A DNA stretch of 64,000 nt from Pseudomonas sp. NKUCC02_KPG. GTDB lineage: Bacteria; Pseudomonadota; Gammaproteobacteria; Pseudomonadales; Pseudomonadaceae. The position numbers and the translations under genes are program-made. Positions 1 to 8,572 of this stretch are shown here, piece after piece. The stretch spans positions 310,001-374,000 of the forward strand of contig NZ_JAHKRC010000001.1 of assembly GCF_019345465.1 (NCBI RefSeq), in the 5' to 3' direction. Position 1 is the first letter of the stretch. Every line of letters starts with the position of its first letter. Below the pieces are notes generated by a model. That model saw only the letters and a list, made by a program, of their open reading frames with translations, had not been told where the DNA came from and ran no database searches.

Positions 1-1
1 G

Positions 2-1363
2 CGCAAACACAGCGCGCTGCTTCCTGTTGCCGGGCAAAAAGCCCTGGCATTGATCGGCGGCATGACCGCTCTTGGCCTGGCCACCTGCGTGCAGGCAGCA
101 CCCGCCTTTGACTCCGACTCCAAGTGGATGCTCGGCGATTGGGGCGGCACCCGCAGCGAACTGGAAAAACAGGGCTATGCCTTCTCTCTCGATTACGTGG
201 GCGAAGTGGGCTCGAACCTGCATGGCGGCTATGACCATGACCGTACGGCGCGCTACAGCGACCAGTTCGGCCTGGGCACGCACCTGGACCTGCAAAAAAT
301 TCTGGGCTGGGACGACGCCGAGTTCCAACTGACGATTACCCATCGCAGCGGCAACAACATCAGCAACGATCGCATCAACGATCCACGGGTTGGCGGTTTC
401 ACCTCGGCCCAGGAAGTCTGGGGTCGCGGTCAAACCACCCGCCTGACGCAGATGTGGTACCAGCAGAAGTTCTTTGATCAGAAGCTCGACATCAAGGTCG
501 GCCGCTTTGGTCAGGGCGAAGACTTCAACAGCTTCCCGTGCGACTTCCAGAACCTGGCGTTCTGCGGCTCCCAGGTGGGCAACTGGGCTGGCAGCATCTG
601 GTACAACTGGCCCGTCAGCCAGTGGGCACTGCGGGTCAAATATCACCTGACGCCCGAGCTGTACGCACAGGTCGGCGCCTATGAGCAAAACCCGTCGAAC
701 CTGGATCGCGGAAACGGATTCAAACTCAGCGGTAGCGGTACCCAGGGCGCGGTACTGCCGATTGAACTGGTGTGGACGCCAAAAATTAATGGCCTGCCAG
801 GGGAATACCGCGCGGGTTACTACTACAGTAATGCCAAGGCAACAGATGCTTACAAAGATGCCAACGGCCAGCCTGCCGCCTTGACGGGTGAAGCGTATCG
901 CAGCAGTTCGAGCAAACACGGGATGTGGCTGGGCGTGCAACAACAGCTCACTACCCGCGCCAGCGATCAGTCGAGGGGCTTGAGTGTGTTCGCCAATGCC
1001 ACTATGCATGACAAGAAAACCAACGCCGTGGACAACTATGTCCAGGCAGGTGTCGTCTACAAAGGCGTGTTCGATGCGCGGCCCAAGGACGACATCGGCT
1101 TTGCCATGGCGCGGGTTCACGTCAATCCGGCTTATCGCAAGAATGCCCAGGCCACTAATCAGGCCCGTGCCGTCTACGACTTCGACAACCCGGCCTACTT
1201 GCCGCCTCAGGACACAGAGTACAGCGCCGAACTGTATTACGGCGTGCACGTCACAAACTGGCTGACCATTCGACCGAACCTGCAATACATCCGTCACCCG
1301 GGTGGCGTCAGTCAGCTGGATGACGCGCTGATTGGCGGTCTGAAAATTCAAAGTTCGTTCTGA
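2..1363 (+). CDS. oprB: OprB-family carbohydrate-selective outer membrane porin (5' end outside window)
   Basis: Outer-membrane beta-barrel porin for glucose and related sugars. The reading frame is open to the left edge, so the true start is upstream. The visible N-terminus is the end of a Sec signal peptide: a hydrophobic stretch with ...ALGLATC, then cleavage near VQAAPAF. The mature part begins SKWMLGDWGGTR, the 'GDWGG' signature of OprB. Alternating aromatic beta strands follow and the protein ends in the terminal phenylalanine typical of porins (SSF). It lies 130 bp before gcd on the same strand, as in P. putida. This suggests it delivers glucose to periplasmic oxidation. Family assignment is firm; substrate is inferred from context. 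Confidence 0.9.
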   Translation, partial: RKHSALLPVAGQKALALIGGMTALGLATCVQAAPAFDSDSKWMLGDWGGTRSELEKQGYAFSLDYVGEVGSNLHGGYDHDRTARYSDQFGLGTHLDLQKILGWDDAEFQLTITHRSGNNISNDRINDPRVGGFTSAQEVWGRGQTTRLTQMWYQQKFFDQKLDIKVGRFGQGEDFNSFPCDFQNLAFCGSQVGNWAGSIWYNWPVSQWALRVKYHLTPELYAQVGAYEQNPSNLDRGNGFKLSGSGTQGAVLPIELVWTPKINGLPGEYRAGYYYSNAKATDAYKDANGQPAALTGEAYRSSSSKHGMWLGVQQQLTTRASDQSRGLSVFANATMHDKKTNAVDNYVQAGVVYKGVFDARPKDDIGFAMARVHVNPAYRKNAQATNQARAVYDFDNPAYLPPQDTEYSAELYYGVHVTNWLTIRPNLQYIRHPGGVSQLDDALIGGLKIQSSF

Positions 1364-1493
1364 CGAGCGGACTGCAACGGCAACCTTGAAGGTTGCAATC
1401 AAACACCTATTTAGCTGATTCACTCCCGCGCCGGTTCGTCCTTTCAAGACACACCCTCGCGGGAACACCTCTAACGTAACGGAGAACCACACT

Positions 1494-3911
1494 ATGAGCA
1501 CTGATGGTGCTTTCAGTCGAAGCCGCCTGCTACCGAGCCTTCTCGGTATCTTGCTGCTGCTAATGGGCCTGGCCATGTTGGCCGGGGGTATCAAACTGAT
1601 CACGTTGGGCGGGTCGTGGTACTACCTGCTGGCCGGTATCGGTTTTGGCTTGTCGGGCGCGCTGCTGATTGCCGGGCGCCGTGCGGCACTGACGCTGTAC
1701 GCGCTGGTATTGTTCGCCAGCACCGTGTGGGCACTGATGGAAGTCGGTCTGGACTGGTGGCAACTGGTGCCACGCCTGGCCGTGTGGTTCGCCATCGGTA
1801 TCGTTCTGCTGCTGCCTTGGTTCCGTCGCCCGGTTCTGCGCGGTCAGTCGGCACCTGTGGCTACCGGCGCGCTGAGCGTTGCCGTGGTATTGGCAGGCCT
1901 GGCAGCACTGGCCAGCCAGTTCACCAGCCCGGGTGAAGTCAAAGGCCAACTGGACCGTGATGCCGTACCTGGCATGACCAACACCGCACCGGCCATGCCG
2001 GAAGGTGACTGGCAGTCATACGGTCGTACCGCCTATGGCGACCGTTATTCGCCACTCAAAGAAATCACCCCGCAAAATGCCCACAAGCTGGTTCCAGCCT
2101 GGACATTCCGCACCGGTGACATTCCTGGTGAAGGCGATCCCGGCGAAACAACCGCCGAGAACACCCCGCTGAAAGTCAACGGCATGCTGTATGTGTGTAC
2201 TCCCCACAGCCAGGTGATTGCCCTTGACCCGGATACCGGCAAGGAAATCTGGCGCTACGACCCGAAGATCAGCACTCAGAACGCTGAAAACTTCAAAGGT
2301 TGGGCACACATGACCTGCCGCGGCGTGACTTATCACGACGAAAACGCCTACACCAAAGCCAGCACTGAACAAAGCGCTGCCGAGCCTGCTGCTGCCACTT
2401 CGAGCAACTCGTGCCCACGTCGCCTGTTCCTGCCGACTGCGGACACCCGCCTGATCGCACTGAACGCCGACACCGGTAAAGTGTGTGAAGACTTCGGTGT
2501 AAACGGCGCAGTCGATCTGCGTCACAACATCGGTAACTTCGCACCCGGTGGCTACTACTCCACCTCGCCACCTGCCGTGACCAAAGACCTGGTTGTGATT
2601 GGCGGCCACGTGACCGACAACATCTCCACGGACGAGCCTTCTGGCGTGATCCGTGCGTACGACGTACGTACCGGCAAGCTGGTCTGGAACTGGGACAGCG
2701 GCAACCCGGAAAAAACCACACCGATTGCTGAAGGCGAAACCTACACCCGTAACTCGCCTAACATGTGGTCGATGTTCGCTGTCGACGAAGACCTCGGCAT
2801 GCTGTACCTGCCGATGGGCAACCAGACGCCTGACCAGTACGGCGGCGACCGTACCGAAGATTCCGAGCGCTATGCCGCTGGCATCACCGCTCTGGACATC
2901 AACACCGGTAAAGTCCGCTGGTACCGTCCGCTCACTCACCATGACCTGTGGGACATGGACGTGGGTGGTCAACCGACCCTGATGGACCTCAAAACTGCTG
3001 ATGGCGTGAAACCGGCTCTGCTGGCCTCCACCAAGCAAGGCAGCATCTACGTGCTTGACCGTCGCACTGGCGAAGCCATCGTGCCGATCAACGAGATCCC
3101 GGCTCCTGGCGGCGCTGTAGAAGGCGACCACACCGCACCGACCCAGCCTCGTTCGGACCTGAACATGATCCCGCCGGTCCTGACCGAGCGTGACATGTGG
3201 GGTGTGACCCCGTTTGACCAGATGCTGTGCCGGATCCAGTTCAAATCCCTGCGTTACGACGGCATGTACACCCCGCCATCGCTGCAAGGTTCGATCGTGT
3301 ATCCAGGCAACTTCGGCGTGTTCGACTGGGGTGGCATTTCGGTTGACCCGGTTCGTCAGATCGCGTTCCTGAACCCGAGCTACATGGCGTTCACCTCCAA
3401 GCTGGTTCCGCAGGCCGACGTGGCTGCAATGGGCCCGCGCAAAGGCGAAACTTCCGGCGTTCAACCGAACAAAGGTTCGCCTTACGGCGTGATCCTGGAG
3501 CCTCTGCTGTCGCCACTCGGCCTGCCTTGCCAGGCACCGGCGTGGGGTTATGTTGCTGCGGTCGACCTGACCAACAACAACCTGATCTGGAAACACAAGA
3601 ACGGCACCGTGCGTGACAGCTCGCCGGTTCCAATTCCGCTGTCGATGGGCGTTCCAAGCCTGGGTGGCACATTCACCACGGCGGGTGGCGTAGCTTTCCT
3701 GAGCGGTACCCTTGACCAGTACCTGCGTGCTTACGATGTAAGCAATGGCAAAATGCTGTGGGAAGGTCGCCTGCCTGCTGGCGGCCAGACCACCCCAATG
3801 ACCTACACCGGCAAGGACGGCACCCAATACGTGCTGGTCATGGCGGGCGGTCATGGCGGTCTGGGCACCAAAAAAGGTGACTATGTCATGGCGTTCAAAC
3901 TGGCTGAGTAA
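1494..3911 (+). CDS. gcd: Membrane-bound PQQ-dependent glucose dehydrogenase
   Basis: Oxidises glucose to glucono-lactone in the periplasm, passing electrons to ubiquinone. It has 805 residues, the usual length for Gcd. Residues 1-145 hold about five hydrophobic segments (membrane anchor and quinone site). The rest is a PQQ beta-propeller with repeated tryptophan-docking motifs such as LDPDTGKEIWRYD and LNADTGKV. The conserved catalytic region HHDLWDMDV (around residue 485) and the lysine of TKQGSIYVLDRRTG (around 512), which contacts PQQ in the E. coli enzyme, are present. A good ribosome site (GGAG) lies 10 bases before the ATG. A strong terminator follows directly, so it is either the last gene of a porin-gcd unit or transcribed alone. 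Confidence 0.97.
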   Translation: MSTDGAFSRSRLLPSLLGILLLLMGLAMLAGGIKLITLGGSWYYLLAGIGFGLSGALLIAGRRAALTLYALVLFASTVWALMEVGLDWWQLVPRLAVWFAIGIVLLLPWFRRPVLRGQSAPVATGALSVAVVLAGLAALASQFTSPGEVKGQLDRDAVPGMTNTAPAMPEGDWQSYGRTAYGDRYSPLKEITPQNAHKLVPAWTFRTGDIPGEGDPGETTAENTPLKVNGMLYVCTPHSQVIALDPDTGKEIWRYDPKISTQNAENFKGWAHMTCRGVTYHDENAYTKASTEQSAAEPAAATSSNSCPRRLFLPTADTRLIALNADTGKVCEDFGVNGAVDLRHNIGNFAPGGYYSTSPPAVTKDLVVIGGHVTDNISTDEPSGVIRAYDVRTGKLVWNWDSGNPEKTTPIAEGETYTRNSPNMWSMFAVDEDLGMLYLPMGNQTPDQYGGDRTEDSERYAAGITALDINTGKVRWYRPLTHHDLWDMDVGGQPTLMDLKTADGVKPALLASTKQGSIYVLDRRTGEAIVPINEIPAPGGAVEGDHTAPTQPRSDLNMIPPVLTERDMWGVTPFDQMLCRIQFKSLRYDGMYTPPSLQGSIVYPGNFGVFDWGGISVDPVRQIAFLNPSYMAFTSKLVPQADVAAMGPRKGETSGVQPNKGSPYGVILEPLLSPLGLPCQAPAWGYVAAVDLTNNNLIWKHKNGTVRDSSPVPIPLSMGVPSLGGTFTTAGGVAFLSGTLDQYLRAYDVSNGKMLWEGRLPAGGQTTPMTYTGKDGTQYVLVMAGGHGGLGTKKGDYVMAFKLAE

Positions 3912-3931
3912 GTTTTTCAGCGGGTTTTAAG

Positions 3932-3966
3932 AAAGGCGGCTATCTCTCGATAGCCGCCTTTTTTTG
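3932..3966 (+). terminator. Rho-independent terminator of gcd
   Basis: An 11-bp perfect stem (AAGGCGGCTAT / ATAGCCGCCTT) with a 6-base loop, followed by a T run. It starts about 20 bases after the gcd stop codon. Confidence 0.93.
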
Positions 3967-4030
3967 TGGGCGTTTTTCACTTAAAAACGCTCTCCCGGAA
4001 TGATGCCTTTCCAAGCCTTGAACACCACGT

Positions 4031-4127
4031 GTAGTCGCTGCCGCAGGCTGCGATAAGGGCCGAAGGACCTTCAAACAGGGTCGCTGCGCAACCCGTCGCA
4101 GCCTCGCTTCGCTCCTCAGCGGCTACA
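4031..4127. repeat. Palindromic intergenic repeat, GTAGTCGCTG family (copy 1)
   Basis: Begins GTAGTCGCTGCCGCAGGCTG and ends in an imperfect complement (CGCAGCCTCGCTTCG...AGCGGCTAC), so transcripts fold into a long hairpin. The same ends recur at 10279, 18281 and 25431. Together with the gcd terminator it fills the 304-bp gcd-lon gap. Nothing else is evident there apart from the lon leader. Confidence 0.75.
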
Positions 4128-4215
4128 CGCCAATTGACGATGAAAATCTGTTCACCATTGAAACCACTGGCACTGCGCCCCATCTAACACCCATACCCAA
4201 TTGTGCAGGTGCCCC

Positions 4216-6645
4216 ATGAGCGACCAGCAAGAATTTCCGGACAACACCACTGAGTACACCGATGTAGAACACTCCGAATCCGAACACCAACCCCACTCAG
4301 GCGGGACTGAGCTGGCATTGCCCGAGCAAAATCTGCCGGACAAGGTGTACATCATCCCGATTCACAATCGCCCGTTCTTCCCGGCACAAGTCTTGCCGGT
4401 CATCGTGAATGAAGAGCCTTGGGCTGAAACCCTCGAATTGGTCAGCAAGTCACCGCATCACTCTCTGGCGCTGTTTTTTGTCGACACGCCACCTGAAGAT
4501 CCTCGCCATTTCGACACCAAAAGCCTTCCGGAATACGGGACGCTGGTGAAGGTTCATCACGCCAGCCGCGAAAACGGCAAATTGCAATTCGTGGCCCAGG
4601 GCCTGACCCGCGTGCGCATCAGCATGTGGCTCAAGCATCACCGCCCGCCGTATCTGGTGGAAGTTGAATACCCGCAGCAGCCCAAGCAGCCCACTGACGA
4701 AGTCAAGGCGTACGGCATGGCGCTGATCAATGCGATCAAAGAGTTGTTGCCGCTCAACCCGCTGTACAGCGAAGAGTTGAAAAATTACCTCAACCGCTTC
4801 AGCCCCAACGATCCGTCGCCGCTGACCGACTTCGCGGCGGCGCTGACTTCGGCCACGGGCAACGAGCTGCAGCAAGTGCTCGATTGCGTGCCCATGCTCA
4901 AGCGCATGGAAAAAGTACTGCCCATGCTGCGCAAGGAAGTCGAAGTCGCGCGGCTGCAAAAAGAGATTTCAGCCGAAGTTAACCTCAAGATCGGCGAACA
5001 TCAGCGCGAGTTCTTCCTCAAGGAACAACTCAAGGTGATCCAGCAGGAGCTGGGGCTGACCAAGGACGATCGCAGCGCCGATATCGAGCAGTTCAAGCAG
5101 CGGCTTGAAGGCAAGACGCTGCCGGCCCAGGCGCAAAAACGCATCGATGAAGAACTCAACAAGCTGTCGATCCTGGAAACCGGGTCGCCGGAATACGCCG
5201 TTACCCGCAACTACCTGGACTGGGCATCGTCAGTGCCGTGGGGCGTGTTCGGCCAGGACAAACTCGACCTCAAGCACGCACGCAAAGTGCTTGATGCCCA
5301 CCATGCCGGGCTGGATGACATCAAAAACCGGATTCTCGAATTCCTGGCGGTGGGCGCTTACAAAGGCTCGGTGAGCGGTTCGATTGTGTTGCTGGTAGGC
5401 CCGCCGGGTGTGGGTAAAACCAGTGTCGGCAAGTCGATTGCCGAATCCCTGGGGCGCCCGTTCTACCGTTTCAGCGTCGGCGGCATGCGTGACGAGGCCG
5501 AGATCAAGGGCCATCGCCGTACCTACATTGGCGCCCAGCCGGGCAAGCTGGTGCAGGCGCTCAAGGATGTTGAAGTGATGAACCCGGTCATCATGCTCGA
5601 CGAAATCGACAAGATGGGCCAAAGCTTCCAGGGCGACCCGGCGTCAGCCTTGCTTGAAACCCTGGACCCGGAACAGAACGTCGATTTCCTCGATCATTAC
5701 CTGGACCTGCGCCTGGACCTGTCCAAAGTGCTGTTCGTCTGTACGGCCAACACCCTGGACTCGATCCCCGGCCCGTTGCTCGACCGCATGGAAGTCATTC
5801 GCCTCTCGGGCTACATCACTGAGGAAAAGGTCGCGATCGCCAAGCGCCACCTGTGGCCAAAACAGCTGGAGAAGGCGGGCGTGTCCAAAAACAGCCTGAG
5901 CATCAGCGACAGTGCCCTGCGCGCAGTGATCGACGGTTATGCCCGCGAAGCCGGGGTGCGCCAGCTTGAAAAGCAGCTGGGCAAACTGGTGCGCAAGGCG
6001 GTGGTCAAGTTGCTGGAAGACCCGAAGGCTGTGATCAAGATAGGCCTCAAAGACCTCGAAGCTTCACTGGGCATGCCGGTGTTCCGTAACGAGCAGGTGA
6101 TCAGCGGCACCGGCGTGATTACCGGCCTGGCCTGGACCAGCATGGGCGGCGCGACATTACCCATTGAGGCCACCCGCATTCACACCCTCAACCGCGGCTT
6201 CAAGCTGACCGGGCAACTGGGGGAAGTGATGAAAGAGTCTGCCGAAATCGCCTACAGCTATATCAGTTCCAACCTGAAACAGTTTGGCGGCGACCCCAAG
6301 TTTTTCGATGAGGCATTTGTGCACTTGCACGTCCCTGAAGGCGCCACGCCCAAAGACGGCCCGAGTGCAGGCGTCACCATGGCCAGTGCCCTGCTGTCAC
6401 TGGCGCGCAATCAGCCGCCGAAAAAAGGCATCGCCATGACCGGCGAACTGACCCTGACCGGGCATGTTTTGCCGATCGGCGGTGTGCGTGAAAAAGTGAT
6501 CGCGGCGCGCAGGCAAAAAATCAACGAGCTGATCCTGCCCGAACCTAACCGCGGTCACTTTGAAGAACTGCCCGATTACCTGAAAGAAGGCATCACCGTG
6601 CACTTTGCCAAGCGCTTTACCGATGTGGCCAAGGTGCTGTTTTAA
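4216..6645 (+). CDS. ATP-dependent Lon protease (second Lon type, AsrA/Lon-1-like)
   Basis: Cytoplasmic AAA+ serine protease of 809 residues from the ATG at 4216. An in-frame TTG 15 bases upstream is unlikely. Visible features are the N-terminal LON substrate domain (about 45-245), Walker A GPPGVGKTS (about 395-403), Walker B VIMLDEIDKM (about 457-466), and the peptidase domain with the catalytic serine in DGPSAG (about 717) and lysine in VREKVIAARR (about 760). Pseudomonads commonly carry two Lon proteins. The canonical one lies beside clpX, whereas this one has the gcd-linked position of P. putida PP_1443 and resembles P. aeruginosa AsrA, linked to heat-shock activation. The acidic N-terminal 35 residues are unlike the canonical Lon. 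Family certain; paralogue assignment inferred from context. Confidence 0.93.
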   Translation: MSDQQEFPDNTTEYTDVEHSESEHQPHSGGTELALPEQNLPDKVYIIPIHNRPFFPAQVLPVIVNEEPWAETLELVSKSPHHSLALFFVDTPPEDPRHFDTKSLPEYGTLVKVHHASRENGKLQFVAQGLTRVRISMWLKHHRPPYLVEVEYPQQPKQPTDEVKAYGMALINAIKELLPLNPLYSEELKNYLNRFSPNDPSPLTDFAAALTSATGNELQQVLDCVPMLKRMEKVLPMLRKEVEVARLQKEISAEVNLKIGEHQREFFLKEQLKVIQQELGLTKDDRSADIEQFKQRLEGKTLPAQAQKRIDEELNKLSILETGSPEYAVTRNYLDWASSVPWGVFGQDKLDLKHARKVLDAHHAGLDDIKNRILEFLAVGAYKGSVSGSIVLLVGPPGVGKTSVGKSIAESLGRPFYRFSVGGMRDEAEIKGHRRTYIGAQPGKLVQALKDVEVMNPVIMLDEIDKMGQSFQGDPASALLETLDPEQNVDFLDHYLDLRLDLSKVLFVCTANTLDSIPGPLLDRMEVIRLSGYITEEKVAIAKRHLWPKQLEKAGVSKNSLSISDSALRAVIDGYAREAGVRQLEKQLGKLVRKAVVKLLEDPKAVIKIGLKDLEASLGMPVFRNEQVISGTGVITGLAWTSMGGATLPIEATRIHTLNRGFKLTGQLGEVMKESAEIAYSYISSNLKQFGGDPKFFDEAFVHLHVPEGATPKDGPSAGVTMASALLSLARNQPPKKGIAMTGELTLTGHVLPIGGVREKVIAARRQKINELILPEPNRGHFEELPDYLKEGITVHFAKRFTDVAKVLF

Positions 6646-6674
6646 AGGCTGTTTTTTGTAGCTGCCTGACCCAG

Positions 6675-6767
6675 GTGGGAGCGGGCTTGCTCGCGATGGC
6701 AGCAGCGTGGTTTGCCTGACAAGCTACGCTGCCTGCATCGCAAGCAAGTCCGCTCCCACATTTTTTG
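6675..6767. repeat. REP-type inverted pair (GTGGGAGCGGGCTTGCTCGCGA family), doubling as lon terminator
   Basis: Two REP units face each other: GTGGGAGCGGGCTTGCTCGC at the left and its near-complement (GCAAGCAAGTCCGCTCCCAC) at the right. A T6 run follows immediately, so a transcript leaving lon would form a long hairpin plus U-tract. Related pairs are at 31310, 48585 and 51268. Confidence 0.85.
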
Positions 6768-6794
6768 CCTGCAACACGTCGGTGAGATCTATTC

Positions 6795-6828
6795 TAGACA
6801 TGTCTACTGTCATTTCTGACAGTAGACA
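6795..6828. promoter_or_regulatory. Two overlapping palindromes upstream of the 164-aa gene
   Basis: TAGACATGTCTA (6795-6806) is a perfect 12-bp palindrome. It overlaps a second, larger inverted repeat: TGTCTACTGTC (6801-6811), six bases, then GACAGTAGACA (6818-6828), with 11-bp perfect arms. They lie 61-94 bases before the start codon at 6889. No T-run follows, so a protein-binding operator is more likely than a terminator. The regulator is unknown. Confidence 0.6.
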
Positions 6829-6888
6829 CCTGCACACTTTCTATCGTTAATAGAGCCCAATCACACAAAAATAACGCTGGAACCGACT

Positions 6889-7383
6889 ATGCCACTTCAT
6901 CATCCTGTGTATGAAAATCCGGATGTCCTCAGGCAGAACGAACCAGGGCAAAAGGTTTTCAACCCTAGAACCCGGGGAGAGCTCAAGGCCGAGTTGCTCG
7001 ACCGCCCGGCTTTTACTGCCCAGGAAATGACATTCGCCAGCAGCCAAAAGAAAATTGTCATCACGGCCGAGTTCGATGACTTCGGCTCAACCCGCTATCG
7101 CGCTGTGTCCCTGACCCTGGACATCAATATCCAGTCCGGCATTTATGGGTTTAAAAAAGACGAACACGGCCCCATCAAATCGATGTCCTACATCGAATGC
7201 ATTGAAGTCGATGGCCGCCAGGTTTATCACTTGAACCAGGCCGACGTCGGCACCTTGCACCTGAGCGTGGTCGAGAGTTGCTACAGCGCACGGCTGTTCA
7301 CAATGGAAGGCCTGGACCACAACGGCAACAGCATGGAAATGTGTGGCGATTTCACCATCAGCCCACCCCATGCCTGTCTCTGA
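6889..7383 (+). CDS. Hypothetical protein, 164 aa, no recognised family
   Basis: No signal peptide, membrane segment or catalytic motif could be recognised. The N-terminus (MPLHHPVYENPDVL) is polar. The rest alternates polar and hydrophobic residues in a beta-rich pattern (KKIVITAEFDDFGSTRYRAV, SLTLDINIQSGIYGF), suggesting a small cytoplasmic beta-sandwich. There are a few cysteines (ESCYSAR, EMCGDF, and one near the C-terminus). It stands alone between lon and the chagasin-like gene, with its own upstream palindromes, so it is probably a monocistronic regulated gene. Function not assignable. Confidence 0.75.
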   Translation: MPLHHPVYENPDVLRQNEPGQKVFNPRTRGELKAELLDRPAFTAQEMTFASSQKKIVITAEFDDFGSTRYRAVSLTLDINIQSGIYGFKKDEHGPIKSMSYIECIEVDGRQVYHLNQADVGTLHLSVVESCYSARLFTMEGLDHNGNSMEMCGDFTISPPHACL

Positions 7384-7458
7384 CCGGTAGCCGACAAATG
7401 GCGCAGCCCCCGTCATGGGTTATGCTGAGTCATTGAGTTTGTCTGACCGGAGCCTTCA

Positions 7459-7851
7459 ATGCTTTCTGCCCGCCTTATCCCTCTGCTCGGCCTCAGCCTG
7501 CTGGCGGCCTGTGCTCAACAGCCTGCACACAACGTTACCGTCGAAGCACAAAGTGATTGCCCCAAGCAACTGCACGTAGGGCAGCATCTGATTGTGTCCC
7601 TGCCCAGCAACCCCACCACCGGTTATCGCTGGGCCATTCAGGACTCCGCGGGCGGCGTACTGCGCAGCCTGGGCCCTGAGGTCTACACAAGCAGCGACGA
7701 TGGCCAGTTGCTGGGCAGTGGCGGGCTCTCGACCTGGCGCTTCCAGGTGTTTGCCGCAGGCAGCGGGCGCCTGCGCCTGACCTCGCAACAGCCATGGGAG
7801 CCCGAAGCCGAGCCCGCACACGTATTCGACTGCGCGATCACGGTGAACTGA
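7459..7851 (+). CDS. Chagasin-like (MEROPS I42) protease-inhibitor lipoprotein
   Basis: A 130-residue predicted lipoprotein. Its signal peptide ends in a lipobox LLAAC with lipidation cysteine 18. The next residues are QQ, so the outer membrane is likely. The mature domain has the I42 hallmark loop NPTTGYRW (residues 51-58), a glycine-rich middle region (DGQLLGSGGLSTWRF) and the third-loop tryptophan (QQPWEP). Family members bind papain-like cysteine peptidases; the target here is unknown. The stop codon is one base before the start of the YhhN-family gene, indicating a two-gene operon. Confidence 0.85.
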   Translation: MLSARLIPLLGLSLLAACAQQPAHNVTVEAQSDCPKQLHVGQHLIVSLPSNPTTGYRWAIQDSAGGVLRSLGPEVYTSSDDGQLLGSGGLSTWRFQVFAAGSGRLRLTSQQPWEPEAEPAHVFDCAITVN

Positions 7852-7852
7852 T

Positions 7853-8488
7853 ATGACGTGGCTGATCCTGGCGGTGATCGGCGCGGGCACTTACCTCTAC
7901 GGTTTGAGCACCCATGACACGTTGCTCTGTTTACTGAGCAAACCGGTGCCCGTGCTGATGCTGCTCGGCTGGCTCCAGGACGCCCCGGCCAGCCCGTATC
8001 GACGCTGGATCAGCATCGGCCTGCTGTTTTCCTTGCTGGGTGACATTCTGCTGGCATGGCCCCAGGACCTGTTTGTGTTTGGCCTGGGCGCGTTTCTGTT
8101 CGCCCACCTGGCCTATCTCAAGGCCTACCTTGTGGACTGCCGGCGTCCGGCCTTGTTGCCTTTGGGGCTGGCGCTGCTCGCCGGAGGCAGCTTATTGACC
8201 GTAATGGCCTCCAGGGGCCTTGGGGATTTGCTGATCCCGGTGTGTGTCTACGCCCTGGCCATCAGCGCCATGCTGTGGCGCGCCCTCGCCCGCCTGGGCA
8301 CACACGTACCCGGACGCTCGGCCTGGCTGGCAGCCGCGGGCGCGGTGGCGTTCGTGGTCTCGGACAGCCTGATCGGCATCGACCGCTTTGTGCTGCCTTT
8401 CAGCGCAGCGCCCTACCTGATCATTCTCACTTACTGGCTCGGCCAATGGGGCATTGGCGCCTCAGTGCATTCACAGAGCACTCGCTGA
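7853..8488 (+). CDS. YhhN/TMEM86-family integral membrane protein
   Basis: A 211-residue, strongly hydrophobic protein with about seven or eight transmembrane segments. Small loops carry conserved YhhN features: LLSKPVPVLMLLGWL near the N-terminus, LLGDILLAWPQDLFVFGLGAFLFAHLAYLKAY in the middle (the GD and H positions of the family) and VSDSLIGIDRF near the C-terminus. Animal relatives are lysoplasmalogenases; bacterial substrates are mostly unproven. It begins one base after the chagasin-like gene, so the two are co-transcribed. Confidence 0.88.
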   Translation: MTWLILAVIGAGTYLYGLSTHDTLLCLLSKPVPVLMLLGWLQDAPASPYRRWISIGLLFSLLGDILLAWPQDLFVFGLGAFLFAHLAYLKAYLVDCRRPALLPLGLALLAGGSLLTVMASRGLGDLLIPVCVYALAISAMLWRALARLGTHVPGRSAWLAAAGAVAFVVSDSLIGIDRFVLPFSAAPYLIILTYWLGQWGIGASVHSQSTR

Positions 8489-8572
8489 ACGGTTTATCAG
8501 ACAGAGCGCGCATCCGGGCGCTAACTTGGCTAAAATGCCGCCCCTTTAAAATTTCCCATCGCCGGAACCGCC

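Noticed and set aside
2016-3854. A 612-codon open frame on the minus strand opposite gcd
   Set aside because: It is antisense to a certain gene in high-GC DNA; its composition (many R, H, V, Q) is that of a complementary-strand shadow and it has no domain.
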